Source: Eumeta japonica (Eukaryota > Arthropoda > Insecta > Lepidoptera > Psychidae). From it: a stretch of 64,000 nt of DNA. The stretch is taken from positions 186,001 through 250,000 of the forward strand of contig BGZK01000091.1 in the NCBI GenBank assembly GCA_005406025.1, given 5' to 3'. The notes beneath the pieces are model-generated. The model had not been told where the DNA came from, did no database searches, and saw only the letters and a list, made by a program, of their open reading frames with translations. The position numbers and the translations under genes were made by a program. Shown here in pieces: positions 23,961 through 37,354 of the stretch (position 1 is its first letter; each line of letters opens with the position of its first letter).

Positions 23961-26689
23961 TTTTGGTTCTTGGCTACTTTTAAAATCAAAAAAAAAAAAA
24001 CTAAAAAAAGTGTTAAAACTTAAACTTAACTTCAATTAAAATTTTCAAATTGTATCTTAATATTAATTATCGCGATTTTATAATAAAATGTGCAGGGGTC
24101 TTCTCTTATATTAAGAACAGTTATATGTGGTAAACTATTTATTACACGAACAACATAAAAACCTCTATACCGAATTTACACCTTTAGGGATATGTATTTA
24201 TCTGTAATTAATAAAAAGTCTTAGTATGACTACAACTCAGATAAATGGAACCGCCCTATTTATTTTCATCTTCTATTTTATTTCCATAGGAGTTGAATAT
24301 TAAAAAACGCTAAATTATGCATTTTTTATTAGTAAAAATTAATTTTATTATTAATTTTTGTTTGTCTAGCTATAGAAAAATCGGGACAGCCTAAGTAAAA
24401 TTTCATCCTCCATTTTACCAAATATTTATCTTTTATTAGTAAAGACCGGTCTCGATACTAATTTTTACGTACCTAGCCATAAAGAGTTTCTTATTTACAC
24501 CCTTGTTGTATCATCCATTGGACTTTCATTACTAGACAGAATCCTAAATTTCCATGACCTATGATCCTGGGCCAGCTGTAACTGACAGTGACTAGAGATT
24601 TTTGCTAGATCGTCAGTTCAATCTGTGGAAGCCGTTTCACGCTACGACGCCCAGTTCGTGGTTTCCGCTCGAGGACCTCCCTTCCTCGGCGGTTATCAGT
24701 TCTACGAGCGATGTAGCCTCATGGTGTCGGACTTAGCCTGTGGTCTTTGATATTTTCAACCAAAGCAATAATGGACATTGCTTTGGTTGAAAATTCCCAA
24801 ATTATATTTGAATATCCTGGGACATCTTTTTTGCTTTATCTCTGATTCATCTCGATAGTGATATTAATTGCAGTCGCAAAGCAATGGAAGTAACTGTCTA
24901 CACCATTAAGTGAATGTAGCGTGATGGCAAAAGGATATATTTATTTCGTATTCATCAGCGTTGAATCACGACATAGCGGTAAACGCCGCTAAGAAACACA
25001 GTTTATCGAACCGGTCGATGTGTGGGTGTGTCTTTGAGTTCATCGAATGCATAATTGTTATGTTATATATTAAGAACGTGAATATTATTATTACTAACAT
25101 GGGGTTTGGTATTCCTTACCAAAATTGCAAAACACAACTTAAATCTGTTTTTAATTTAGGTATATTTCCCGGAGAAAAATAAAAACTGTACTCTATTTTC
25201 TATTTGGAGATTTACAATTTTAATAGGAATTGATTGGCGATGGCTCAAGCCCTTCGAAGTATATCAATGGGCCCATATAGGTACCAATGACTTAGATATA
25301 CATATACTTAAGTATAGGGTGCAGGCTCATTTCATGCAAAAGGAATCTAATAAGTTATGCCTAATTGAGAAAAGTCAGTCTCTGTCGTGGTAAGCTTAAC
25401 TTGAATTATCAATAAAAATTAATTAAAAAAAGAAAGACAAAATGAAAGGAACAAAAGGAGTTCGATTTTTTTAAGGAATGGCATCGAATTCTGTGTTTTG
25501 TCTCTTGAACGTTGCATATGGATTTTTGTACAATTTTACAACACGGATCGGTAATTTAGTAGATTTTATCGCTTTTCGAATTTTTCATACTCCACCGATT
25601 GGCCGCGTGCTTCCTGTGATTTATTGTTTATGGAGGTTTGGAATATATATTTATCTTTTTATATGAATCTATATGGATGCTCGAATCGGTCATGGGATGC
25701 GATATTAAAATTAAAACAAAATACAAGTTTTCAACGTAGGTCACGTCTGACCAAACTAAGAATCTGAGCAATTGGTTGGAATGGAAGTTTATCCAAAGTT
25801 TATACTTTAGATCCAACAGCTATTAAGTACTTTATGATACAGATATGACTATTTAACTCAACGGGTCGTAGTAACAATGAATTATCGACGTTTAATACAC
25901 TCGAAGCAATATGTTCGATATTTTTGAATTAAAAAAAAATGGTGCTTATACTGGATTCCAAAACTCGTTGTAAATTAGCGTAAGGGCCTAGAAATGAATG
26001 GAGTTCATCTGTCATCTTTTCAATATTTGTTTAAATCAATAAAATATCATGTATCTTTTAGGAATCTTAGAAAAAATTAAGTGGCACCTCGTCAGTTTAC
26101 CTACTGGAGGTTATTTGGTTAGCCCGATGTTTTAAGATTATTTTATCGAACAATACTCCTCGTATTACAATCTCATCAAATGTTCAAAGAAAATATACAT
26201 TACTAGATGGAATAGCAATTGTTTCTTATTTCCGTTTATTCCATATTCATATGACTTTTATTGAAAAATTTAACAATCATAACGTTTGAACTATTGGGTT
26301 GTCTATTGTTGCAAATTTTCCTTAAATTTGGATATAAGTCGAAAATTGGTACAATCAAAGATATAGATATCATTGATTCCATTTAAAAATATGCAGTTTT
26401 GTCATTTACTTTTAAACTATTTTGATACCTTCGTACCAGACATGCTTTAAAAAAACTCCGGGCTCTAGATCTTTCATAATGAAATTACATATGCCTCCAG
26501 AAACACTATTTTATTTCCCTGCGTAGAAAAGAAAAAGAATATCCCTTCCAATCCTTAATGTGCAAAGAGAATCCGCTCTTCATCCCACCCGAGTCATCGA
26601 ACTACCCTATCGGTGGTTGTTTACGAGCAATCTCGTTTTAAAAGTTTAAAAGATTAAAAAGAAATACACGATTACACCTAACGCCCCCT
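23961..26689. other. AT-rich non-coding stretch
   Basis: No gene seen. It contains a perfect 17-bp stem-loop at 24753-24793 (listed separately). 24530-24740 has balanced composition ('cgaggacctcccttcctcgg') and may be a repeat fragment. Short open frames elsewhere are low complexity. Confidence 0.45.
24753..24793. repeat. perfect 17-bp stem-loop
   Basis: Arm 'ttttcaaccaaagcaat' at 24753-24769, 7-nt loop, and the exact complement at 24777-24793. It is shorter than a normal miRNA precursor. It may be the core of a foldback element or a chance fixed inverted duplication. Confidence 0.6.
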
Positions 26690-26880
26690 AGACTCGCTCG
26701 CGGCGCACTAAAATCCACATCAGTATACGGATATAGGGTCCCCGAGAGTGATGGGTTAGGGCCCCGCCGGCCTTACAGGTTAACGCGGTAGTCCGGCGAA
26801 CGACCCGGCCGTACGTACAGCCGAAAGCCGGCGGCATCCGGCCGTCCAGATACGCTTGTTTACGAGCGTGACTCCCTCTG
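26690..26880. promoter_or_regulatory. CpG-rich island 8
   Basis: About 190 bp with elevated CG ('gggccccgccggccttacag', 'aaagccggcggcatccggcc'). A minus frame of 80 codons from 27022 has no recognisable domain. Confidence 0.3.
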
Positions 26881-28554
26881 CGCCCGCACAGCCTGAAAAA
26901 CTAGTCAAGTGTGCGTCCACGATTACCGAATCGGGGCTCTGTGTTGTTTCTGCTACATATCTGTGAAACATACGCCGTTGTGATAGATGTGTAGGACATT
27001 CTAAACAGATTTTGAAATACAATATTAATGTTGGTCAGTATCAATCCCCCATCCATCAGATATTCTTATTCCTGCCCAAGAGGTTAGCGACGTACAGGTG
27101 ACAAATCTGGGAGTCGTGAGTGTCGTGACAAATGTAGGAGTCGCGAGTGTCAAAGGGCGACGATAACCACATATTTTTTAGTGGCTCGTAAGCTTGTTTG
27201 ATTCTCGAAAATGCTGTAAAAATATTTATTTGTTACTCTTTTGCATACAATAAAACATGGAGACCGATACTCTATTGCTTACGGTAAATGGTACCATAAG
27301 ACCGACTTGGAATGGTGTGTTATAAAAGGAAACGATTAAAAAAACATATTTAAAACGATTTTTGGTTATTAAAAATATTCAAAAAAATATATTCTTGGAA
27401 GTAAATAAGACCGTAATTTTCAGTCAGCGTGTATCGTGGAAAAAATATAAATGTTTGTTCATTAGGTCGATGTTATTCAGTACGACTCATTTGCGCGCCA
27501 AAAGCAAAACGAGTTCAATGACTCGAAGCAATTATAGTACGTTTTATATCACATCACGTAAGTTTAATACCACGAAACACTCTACGTTTAGTACTTAAAA
27601 TTAACAGTGTAAAATGTATGACGTACATTTTTGCGCGGAATTTGAAACCGCAACGAAAAGCGTTAATTAGCTTAAACTACTGAAGTAGTACTTAGTCCAG
27701 TTCACACGACCGTAAACTAGACAATAAAGGGAAAACATTTTTTTTTTGTTGAATACAAATTTATTTCTTATACTGTAATTTGAAGCATTTTAAAATTTCA
27801 GCAAATGTCATTGTATACGTGTTGCGGCCGTCTTCGCTTCGATAAATTTCTGGAATAACGGCATTTCCATTTTATATCGTTATTTTAAAGCATAAAAAAT
27901 GTGTACTAGGCGCTTTTTATTGGAATGACATCACGGTACTGTATCCATTTAAATAGGACCACTTTGGTCATTTGATAACTTAGTTACCTTTAAACGCGGA
28001 TTTCGCTCATTAATCTGGAAGATGTTACTTTTGCAATGCAGATGTTACTTTTAATCGTCGGTGTCGTTTAGCTCGTATATACTTTGACCTAAAACCAAAA
28101 AATACGAGACAATTTAGCGTAATCCTTGAGAGACAAAGAATGTATTTCTTTTTTTGAGTGCACTTCGTTTGCCAGATGTACACCGCTTCGTAATGTGTTA
28201 AAGCATTAGTGTTTTTACATACTTTTCTTCTGTACTTTTCAAAGAGTATTTGTATGCGAGGTTGCAATGCCGATGATTTTATATATGCCAATGGAAATCA
28301 TCTGTATGAATCCCGATATAGGAACAGACAAACAGAAAGGAAAGTGCGGAAAAGTTATCTTTATCTGCTCGGACACCTGGTGATTTCAACAACCCCCATA
28401 GTTTTGTAGATAGCTCAAAATCGAGACAATCGAAAAGATAGAAAATATCGGTGTCGTGAATTCCGCACGTCGCGTTAAGTGAGCACAAAAAGAGAGCTAT
28501 ACTCGAAATCGTGTCCCGGATCACGAATTATAAACGGGCCGATAGATAGTTAGG
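26881..28554. other. non-coding gap
   Basis: No gene seen. A 13-bp direct duplication ('gatgttacttttg' / 'gatgttactttta') sits at about 28020-28055. A 'caaatgtaggagtcgcgagt' phrase near 27127 nearly repeats one about 25 bp upstream ('caaatctgggagtcgtgagt'). Confidence 0.45.
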
Positions 28555-28945
28555 GTCCTCCGGAGGTGGCGGCGGTCTTTCCGCGAGGAGAAAAACGCCG
28601 CCGCGGCCGCCGGCCCGCTGACCGGGGCCCTATTTCAAGTTTATCGGCGCGCCGGGCCGCGGCGCGGGCGCCGCAAAGCCCCCGGTGAGTATGTAAATCG
28701 CCGCCCGTCGCCGTCTGCCCACTTATCTATTCAAATTGTGCACGGGGCGGGCGGCGGGCGGCGCTAATCAAAATCCGATCAGCCATTAAGTCCTTTCGCT
28801 ATCTACGCCCGGTTTACGAGGGCGGGCGCGGCGGCGGCGGGCGGGGGCGGCGACGGCGTGCGATTACCCTAACTAGCGCCGCGGACGCGGACGGCGGCGC
28901 GTCCGCCGGCGGCCCGCGCGGATGGCGACCGGCGGGCGGACAGAA
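28555..28945. promoter_or_regulatory. CpG-rich island 9, the largest, with embedded AT-rich motifs
   Basis: About 390 bp dense in CG, the longest such island here. It contains several AT-rich cores with homeodomain-like ATTA/TAAT or GATA-like sites: 'cttatctattcaaattgtgc' (about 28722), 'gctaatcaaaatccgatcag' (about 28762) and 'gattaccctaactagcg' (about 28862). No frame encodes a recognisable domain. This alternation of GC-rich spacer and AT-rich site clusters suggests a developmental regulatory element; that is inference. Confidence 0.45.
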
Positions 28946-30149
28946 AAACACGCAGCCTCGTATTTGATAAACACTCGCGTAGACTCGTCCGCTTTATCTG
29001 AAGCGATTTTCCATTTATGACTCACCGGCGACCGCTTGAGATAACGTCCGCGTGCCCCTTAAAAATTCCGATTTACGATCCTGACCTGAATCTCTATCCG
29101 GATTCTCATTACGATTTCGAAAATTTCCCCTCTCCCAGGTCTCTATGCTCATCTGATTGTGTATTATAATTCTATTCGTGCCGAAATATCAAAAATCGTT
29201 TTACTACCTTGCAACAATAATGATCTGCCAGAAATGTGTACAATGAGAAAGATCACTGAACGTGTGAATACACAAAGTGAACAACATGAAGTAGTATCGG
29301 CCACAGGCGTGCCAACAAGAAGATTAAGTAGATACTGAGATTAATGAACAAATTGATAATGATACTAAATAACTAACATAAAATAAAAAAAAATCTAAAA
29401 AACCTTTTTTTTTAATACAAATTTCTTATTTAGAAATATTTCATTAGAAAGATAAACATAATATTCAGTTAAATTGGCAATCAAACTATATAAATTATAA
29501 ACAATAATACTATCTCGGTTATTCAACATGAGCGTAAATACCTTGAGATACGTAAACTTGAGATACATAAACTTTTTAAATTATAGACAAATTTTGTCAG
29601 CTTGAGCGGCAACTTTCATTAGTAGTATTTCTTTTAAACTTCTGAAACTAATCTTCGAGCTCAAAAATCTTTATTATACATTTAAAAAAGCTCTATGTTA
29701 CTGTACATTCTTACGAGATGAATAATCGAGAAAGGTAAGAACCTAGTTTTTGGTAGCAACACATTATTTAATTGGTTTCTCAATCGAAAATACCAATTAC
29801 GTTATTTACTTTGACTGCAATGGAAAACGTTGTGTCGGAATCAGCAGATCTGTGTTTTCACCAGAATCTACATTGAAAAGTGCACTTCTTACCGCGCTAA
29901 CGTTCTTTGTTTAGGCGAACGTACAGGCTGTATTTTAACTATAACCTTTTCATTGGTAAATCCGTGCCCATCGGTAGGATGGTACATGGGTTGTGCCGGT
30001 GGACAATGAGATATCTCATCGAGTCAGCGCAGCCACAGACGGGGACTAAGCGTATCATAGTCGCTCCTGGAACTCGGTTTTAGCGCGTGGACCGGTTACC
30101 ATACCTAGTGGGTACGTATCTGCGACAATGAGGCCACCGCGAACGGCGC
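28946..30149. other. non-coding gap
   Basis: No gene seen. AT-rich, with a GC-balanced portion at 29930-30150 that blends into the next island. Confidence 0.45.
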
Positions 30150-30335
30150 ACGGCTTTTTTTTTTCAGCCCGTCCGAGTCTAAATACGGCCAGCCATCAAT
30201 ATACATTCATCATCCGGACGGAGCGGGGAAAACTCGCCCGCGCGGGGGCGCGCGTGGGCGGCCGCTGACATTTCGAGCCGCCGACGCCGCCCCGAGGGCT
30301 CGCCAATTTTTAGACGCCGCGCCGCAACTCGTCGT
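30150..30335. promoter_or_regulatory. CpG-rich island 10
   Basis: CG-dense block ('cgcccgcgcgggggcgcgcg' near 30236) after a poly-T run, followed by 'gggcatatattagctcgggc' and 'ctacgctaattaaggtaact' (about 30377), a TAATTA-type core. A second short GC block ('ggcagcggcgggcggcgcta') lies near 30488. No coding signal. Confidence 0.4.
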
Positions 30336-31915
30336 GGGCATATATTAGCTCGGGCCTTGACATTGCGGCCTTAAACTACGCTAATTAAGGTAACTCCGAA
30401 GTTTTCTAACTGGGGAAATTTTAACAATACGCAGCCCGGGGGAAATCCTAGACGTCTGTACCGTCTGCATAATAAAAGTGCTACACGGGGCAGCGGCGGG
30501 CGGCGCTAATGCTCTCGGATACTTACATTTCGGAAATAAATGTTGTAACGAAATTCTGCCTGTAATTAAATTTGTGCGGTTCGAATTTCGGCCCTACTGA
30601 TATCCCGTAACTTATGTTTAGGATTGAATTACGCTTTTCGACAGCATAATAAAGAATTGTGATGAAACCCACAAGCTAAAGAAGGATTACGAGAAACTTA
30701 ACTGTAAAATTTCAAACACGTATCAGGTCAGTGAGAGGGCTGTGGACTGATGCTCCTCTTTCCTGCAGTGGGACACTGTATGGGGGCGAGTAGGTTTAAA
30801 AACTTGTACAGTATACTATAGTACTTGATTCCATTTTTAGAACAAAACTGGACAAGTGCCTGTTGAGAAAGTTTCGTATAATTAATATGACACCTACATT
30901 TTTTTTAATCTAAACCAAATCTATATCACCTATAATCTATAAATAAAGAACTATTTTCTGCATTTATTTGAAAATTTTAGGATCAGTAGTTTCGTAAATA
31001 AAATGGAGCAATGGTGAATTTTCATCTATTTTCGTGTGCGTGTGGGTGTGCGCGCGTGTGTGTGTGTATACGTATGTATACGGTGATGCTTTCTAGAAAT
31101 ATTTTTAGATTTTTAACACATCGATTTATGTAAGAACATTTAAATTATGCGTCTTCCATAATACCCTCTACAGGTATGGTGTGCCCTATGGCAACTCACA
31201 AATATGACGAAATATTCTTAATGGTCTCTCTCTCTAGTCTGCTACATTTTCTGTTACTAGTGTATTTCTGTGATAACATATTTTTATAAAAATAAGTTTT
31301 TCATAATCTCTAAATCAAATAATTTATAAAATGTATTCTATTTTGTTCTTAAGCCCTACGGCGAACGTTATACACCCATATTCCTTTGAGATGGATTAAT
31401 TTTATCAGTTTGTATTTGTAAAAAATTGAAAAAAGTGTTTTCCAAATAATTTAAAATCGAGATCTTTTCTGAGCTCAAAAAACCGCTTCAAATACCGCAA
31501 ATTATCAGCGATCGGTTGTTTAGTGCAAATCTTAGATGCAACATTTGAAAAGTAATAGTTTACTCATTTATACGTCTAGTAATTTTGAAAGGGAATGCTG
31601 ACAATTTTTTGGCTCGAAGTAATTAAAAATGTTTAATCGATTTTTTTCCGGATTCTTCGAACTCAAAAATGTGAACAATAAAGTTTCCATGCTTTCCAAA
31701 CTCAAAAACATTTTCACTCAAAACGGCGAGGAACAGTTTCGGGCCTGGCCCGTAAGGTCAAGGCGTCGCACAAATTTTTGTATAATCATACTTATAATGC
31801 AGATGAAAGTGTATTGAGCTATCTCTGAATGCCATTTATTTATGTTATAAATCTATATGTTATATATATGTTCGATTATATTTAAGTTTCTAAAAAGCTA
31901 TCCTCAACTTTTTCA
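30336..31915. other. non-coding gap
   Basis: No gene seen. An imperfect (GT)n tract occurs at about 31035-31080. A 'ctttcctgcagtgggacact' phrase near 30760 resembles a common insect dispersed-repeat phrase. The rest is AT-rich. Confidence 0.4.
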
Positions 31916-32026
31916 CTCGTTCTTCTAGAGAGAAAACTGTCTTCCGAACCAGTGGCAAAGTAGTAAAATGTAAATTCTTAAAATAATGTGACGTATTCCA
32001 AGTGTTATTCCTGACCTATAAAATGA
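31916..32026 (+). repeat. dispersed repeat family C, copy C1
   Basis: The block 'ctcgttcttctagagagaaa' 'actgtcttccgaaccagtgg' followed by 'tgacgtattccaagtgtt' and an 'ataaaatgaag' tail is matched in order by 63288-63392. The trailing A-rich 'ataaa' end suggests a retroposed 3' end (LINE or SINE). No coding content. Confidence 0.6.
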
Positions 32027-34859
32027 AGATGTAATTGGAATTGAATTTAAAACATTATTATTTTTATAACTTTTTACGTTTAAAATCTAAAGAGATGATA
32101 ATGATATACATTAGGAGGTATTATTCTTACAATGGCAATATTTAATCTTCATAATAAGATTGAGTACCTAATATTGCCATACCCTTGGTATCCTATTGTT
32201 CTGTTTTCGTAGTGACAAAATTGTAGTACGGCTGTGTACCTCCTAGCGGCAGGAGCACTCGTTATTGCCAAAAGCTATGGTTCAGTTACATATATTTCCC
32301 GCTGGGGTTCACGCTGAACTAGCTTCGGGCCTAGCTTAGAATAATTAAGTTGTTTGCAACTTTGTTACGTTAGACCCTATCTCTGAGGCCGCTTTGCTGA
32401 TTTCTACGTAACAATTGTGTTGTATCAATATCGTTTTCATAAATATGCAGATAATCATCTGTTTGGTAATTTAAAAGTTTTTTTTCATTAATGTCATCAT
32501 TGTATTCGAGTTAACGGTGTCGTTCATATTTTATATAAATATTTAATTCATTGAAACCAGTCTTCAAGTGAGGAACTGGACCGCATGTCACATGATAATG
32601 TTGAGTCCGGGAATGTGATTGTCTACGTTTTCCTGAGGATGTGCCTAGTTGGCATGAAACGTACGTAGAATTAGCAATATAACTATTAGGGGACTAAGAT
32701 AAATAAGCAATGAACACTTGCTTAGGTGTTCGATATCTGCCAATCTTTTCGAATCGATATTCAATTCTTTGCATAGGGAGTCGTAGTGGAAGAACAGACT
32801 CGAGGGTCAGCGGTGGGTTGCATGCTGCATGTTAATGCTTGTTGTAGGCAAGCGTCGTACCTAGTATGTTGGTGCTTGGCGTTTTTATTATTTTGTACAT
32901 TATAGTAGTTTTCTACAACAATTTTTGTTTATGTTTGCATGTTGTTATGTTGTCGTTTCAAGTTCGTTCCTTGGGTGTACCTCATTGCAGAAATTTCAAC
33001 TTTCACATTTTTTTTTGCTTTCTGATCGAAGGGGCTAATATCTTAAGCCGTCCACGCCGGCTCAATGTGGGCCGGAGGTCGCTAACGACCGGGCATGATA
33101 ATATTCGGATTAGAGGATGCGATATGCTCTCCGAGGCGCAAAAAAAGTGATTTGATTTGAGTTAAACTGAAAACACATTGGTCTTTCGTCAGTGGTCAAA
33201 ATTAGGATTTGGCGCCTTCTGATTTCAAGGCAAAGAGCTGACCTCCAGACGACCAGCGCTCTGTCGACATCCATTCTTGGATGAAAATAAGCGATAAAAT
33301 CTGTGACATCAGAGCAAACAGCTGCCATTTCCTTTTATTTTAACGTTCATGGTTGAAGCATAGCTTCCGGCTCGCCTTTATTGTTTTCAAGCCAATTGTT
33401 TCTAAATTATCCTGTTTTTTCGGTATAGTGTCTTAATATAACATATTGTTTAAAAAAATTTTGTTACTGTCGTCAATAAGGTTGTGATTTTTCATTTTCC
33501 TTTTATATATATTCATCGACTTCACTTCCTTATGGGTTGTTTAAGGTTAGTTTAGTTCAAATTTAGCAAGTAAATTTTGGACTTCAATATCGATATGTGG
33601 TTAACATTTTACTTAAAACGTGTATACATATATGGCTCAAAACGAAAAATCTATGTTCTTCAGACCCAGGGATACTCGAAAATATCCCATGTATTTTACT
33701 CTGTAATGAGATCTTTATCACTATTTTTTTATTTTCACAAATTTAGTATCCCCTAACTTTCTAAAATGAGCTTGCAGCCATGAATCCAGGTCTAAATAGT
33801 TTTTAGTCAAAAGTTAAAATTACGACTCTGTTCGTCTGAAAAGGCAATTTTTAAGTTTTGCTCAAAATTTATCTGCTTTGTGTTAGAGTAAAAATTAAAA
33901 TTATAGTAAAACTCATAACAATTCACATTGCAAAAAAAAAAAATTCATGCAAAAAAACATTTTTTTGAAACTTTCTAGGCGTACCGTTCTTAAAATAAAA
34001 AAAATCTAGTTCGAAAACAATGAAAAATTGCAGAACATACATAATGACAATATGTATATATGTCGTATATATATACGACAATATAGTAGCCTGATGACCA
34101 TAAGACTACTGTCTACAAAAATACGATTTTAATCATTATTTTGCTTTGATAACATTACACAACTTTAAGTACGACATGATGTTGCAGCTACCTGCAGTCG
34201 TTTGTTCACCAGGTAACTCAAAGGTTTAAGACGATCGCTTTCGAACCTTGTATAAAAATTGAAATTAGAAAAAAAATTACTACTCACCTGACACTGTAGT
34301 TTGGATCATTTTCTCGCGAAAAACAGCCTTGCATTATCGACAACGTCGACTCGAAACATTGTATAACAAAACTTAAGATTCACGTGTCGATACTGCGGCC
34401 AGAATCGTTTCCTTATCGAGTTAAGTTCACCGACTTGAAACACGTACAATTAAAACTAGTAAGTTAAATTATTCCAGTAATAACAAAAATGAAAATATAA
34501 TACGAGATTTTTTTTTAAACAAGCTATCATATTAAAGTCTAATGAAATCCGTTACTCACTGAAAACAGCAAAATGTTATGATCGGATTAATTAGATTTTG
34601 GTATGGCCTATTTGGTCATACAGAACCGAATTCGTTCATTTCGCCTGAGGCTTCGTTCTCGTGAACATGGAACAAATTCCTCACTTTTTTATATCAGTCG
34701 GTTCTTGGTAACATCGATGTTCAAGGGACGATCGACATCAACATCGGTCTGGGATTGAATCGATCACGGCGGATGTGAAATCTTCTAAGAATAAAATATA
34801 GGTGTTAGTGCAAAAGAAGGTGGTTTTTCCTATGGGATAATTTGATCGGTTGAATCCAT
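32027..34859. other. non-coding stretch
   Basis: No gene recognised. The plus frame 32866-33150 (94 codons) is Phe/Ile-rich and then passes through a GC-richer block at 33030-33140 ('gtccacgccggctcaatgtg'), possibly a transposon scrap. A perfect 20-bp palindrome 'tgtcgtatatatatacgaca' lies at 34061-34080. Confidence 0.4.
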
Positions 34860-35040
34860 CCATTGAGGATGGAACCGGAAATGGCGATCAGAAGCGTATT
34901 CGAAATCGGGATCCAGATCGACACCGAAACTAAGAGATAGACCGAAATAGGTGTCATGGCTGACGGCGTGTGCGGTCGGTATAAAAGGTGAAAGAATTAA
35001 TTTTATGTGCATGCGGGAGGAGCCGCGGACGAAAGGTATC
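34860..35040 (+). repeat. dispersed repeat family F, copy F1
   Basis: It ends with 'tgcgggaggagccgcggacg' 'aaaggtatc', homologous to the ends of the copies at 56.78 and 62.50 kb ('ggaaccgcgg.c.aagcta'). The part before the end is a quasi-periodic 'gat/gaa/acc'-rich stretch, as in the other copies. The frames open on both strands here are artefacts of that composition. Confidence 0.5.
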
Positions 35041-35394
35041 AATATCAAAATTCTGCACCTCGACTATAGCGAAGGTAGTAGTCGGTCGACTATCTTAAAA
35101 TTGGTTTTGAGTAGATTTCCTTATCTATCGCTGCTCGGGAGGGAAAGTGTAGATTAGATAAATCGAAATTTTATCTAACCTTAAAACGTCTCCTCATTGT
35201 TCTCACTCTGACTAAGGGACAAACAATGCACGAAGTGGAAGGAAACCACTCAAAATGTTTGCACTCCCGTCGAACTGGCGCGTCGGGCTAACTGACTCAC
35301 GTCAAATCGACGACTCTGACGTGATCGGTTGCACAATTTGTGAATAAATATTATCTGTGCCGTCGTGGACATCCACAGTTGTTACACATGTTAG

Positions 35395-35650
35395 AATCGC
35401 GATTTTAACATTTTTAATAAGCTTTTATTAGCTTCACCTGTATGTATATATGTATGTTTGTTTGTTTGTAACCACCTCCTTTGGACTCGATTTTGAACCA
35501 CTTTGAACAGTCCGATAACATAACTTTGTAGAATTATCAACGACCGATGGCAATACCATAATTTCGTATTATGAAAAAATAATATTATGAAAAAAATTAA
35601 TTTCCATAATTTGGTCAAATTTGAAATTGATAATTTGAAAAAAGAGTTAG
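35395..35650 (+). repeat. probable dispersed repeat (family D)
   Basis: The phrase 'atgtatgtttgtttgtttgt' followed by 'aaccacctcctttggactcg' 'attttgaaccactttgaaca' 'gtccgataacataactttgt' matches, from memory, a very common lepidopteran interspersed repeat. Only one copy is in the window, so the call leans on recollection. Confidence 0.45.
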
Positions 35651-35751
35651 TTATTTGAAACATTACAAAACTTATAAATTATGTAACTTAAAAAAAAAAT
35701 TGAAAAATAAAAATTAAATAAAATAAAATTGAAATTTTGCAATTACATATA

Positions 35752-35886
35752 AATACGAATGATATTATGCACAGGTATTACTCTCCCCGATCCTACCTTC
35801 TTCTCCACCGTGTTCCTATTTTGCTCCATTGCGACGCTTTCGGTGACGAACTTCACGGCGGCAAAGTTTCGTGCGTTGTACTGTAA
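35752..35886. mobile_element. MITE family B, copy B2 (left end missing)
   Basis: The right end 'ggcaaagtttcgtgcgttgt' 'actgta' is the complement of the family B terminus, and the interior 'ctctccccgatcctacct...tattttgctccattgcgac' parallels B1. The left terminal repeat is absent, so this copy is truncated. Confidence 0.65.
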
Positions 35887-36419
35887 TAGTGATGCGTTCA
35901 ATCAAATGGAAAGGTTACTTAGATATAAATAATATAAACTTATATTCATTACCACACGTAAGATATTCTAAAATTAAGGCTCTTGGTTATAAATACTATT
36001 GATATCGTTTTGAAACGAAATGTCTAGAAAATAAAATATAGTTAAAAGAGGTGAAAGACACGCTTTAGCGATAAATCAAACAAAAAAGTGAAAATAATTC
36101 TTAATATAGGAATAAAATAATGAACGAAAAATATTAGTATTTTTGTGAAAAGAGCGCGGGGTGCTCGAAAAATCAGTTCTCGAAAATATTCGTTTGGTAT
36201 GATTAGTCCAAAAATGGTAAAAAAATGTATGACACAAAATGCCTCACGCTTTTTTTACAATAATACTAATATTTTTTGTTCATTATTTTATTCCTATATT
36301 ATGAAATATTTTTCACTCTTTAGTTCCACTTATCTTTAAAGCATGTTTTTTAGTTTTTTTAAACTATGTTTTATTTGACAATAGCATCATTCAGACGTGA
36401 GTTTTCAAAAGTTTCAACT
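35887..36419. other. AT-rich non-coding gap
   Basis: No gene seen. A 64-codon plus frame at 36145-36339 is Lys/Ser/Phe-rich low complexity. Confidence 0.5.
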
Positions 36420-36690
36420 GCCCGTACGGGCGTTGATCCCGCGCGTGGCGCGCGTCGTATGTGCCAGCTGACGACGTCGCTGCCGTCGCGTTGCGCCGGG
36501 TCCATCATCGAGGTTCAAACATCGGGGTTCCGTACATTCAATATTATTATATAGGCACACGGTAGATACCGTTATCCGCGTTATATAAAATGACGTAGTG
36601 TGTGGGTGCGCGCGTAGGTATGTGTTCGCGCGTCGTCGGCGGGTACTCGTGTAGCCTGATAAGCGCTGTCTGAAGCCGCGTGCGGGTCGC
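36420..36690. promoter_or_regulatory. CpG-rich island 11 (two parts)
   Basis: CG-rich blocks at 36420-36520 and 36600-36690 around an AT-rich middle ('acattcaatattattatata' near 36534). Frames through it are Arg/Thr-rich with no domain. Candidate regulatory island. Confidence 0.3.
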
Positions 36691-37354
36691 AATTTTGCTC
36701 AGCTCGCAAAGTGGTCGATGTTGCCATAGGGTTGTCACAATTAATGGGGCGTAATTTTTATCGTTATGTTGGGAATTTTCTTCCTACGCATTCTGTAAAA
36801 ACAAGAGTGTTTAAGATCTTATGTACCACGTGTGTTCTACAGACAACAGACGTAATACGTACGATCTTTGAATCCTTTCTAACATACAGTCAATACGTGA
36901 TTGCAAGACGAGAAATCCAAGGGTGGCGATTATCGTTCATAAATGAACAAAAAAATAGTTTCCTTGAACTACGATTTATTTCATAGATAAGAAGAGAACA
37001 GGGTTTATTGCCAAAAATGAGGAATGTACGCCCCTTCCAAATAAAATATTGGTCGAGGACGCTCTTCCTCTAATAAAATTATCCATCCACCCCTGCTTAC
37101 ATGGAGTTAACAGCTTCATCACACGTAATATGGCAATTCAGTTTTGCACTACGAATAAATAAATTTAAATTGATGCGATTATCTATTTAAATTTATTTAA
37201 TCGTAATGCGATTATCATTTTTTTTTTTCCAAAATTACAATTCGACCGCGAGAACCTTTTAAGATACCCATAATCCGTGATCGTTTATACGTATTATGTG
37301 CAAGTATGATTTTTACGACATCTTCATGAACATTTTCAAAGAAAGTGCAAACCC

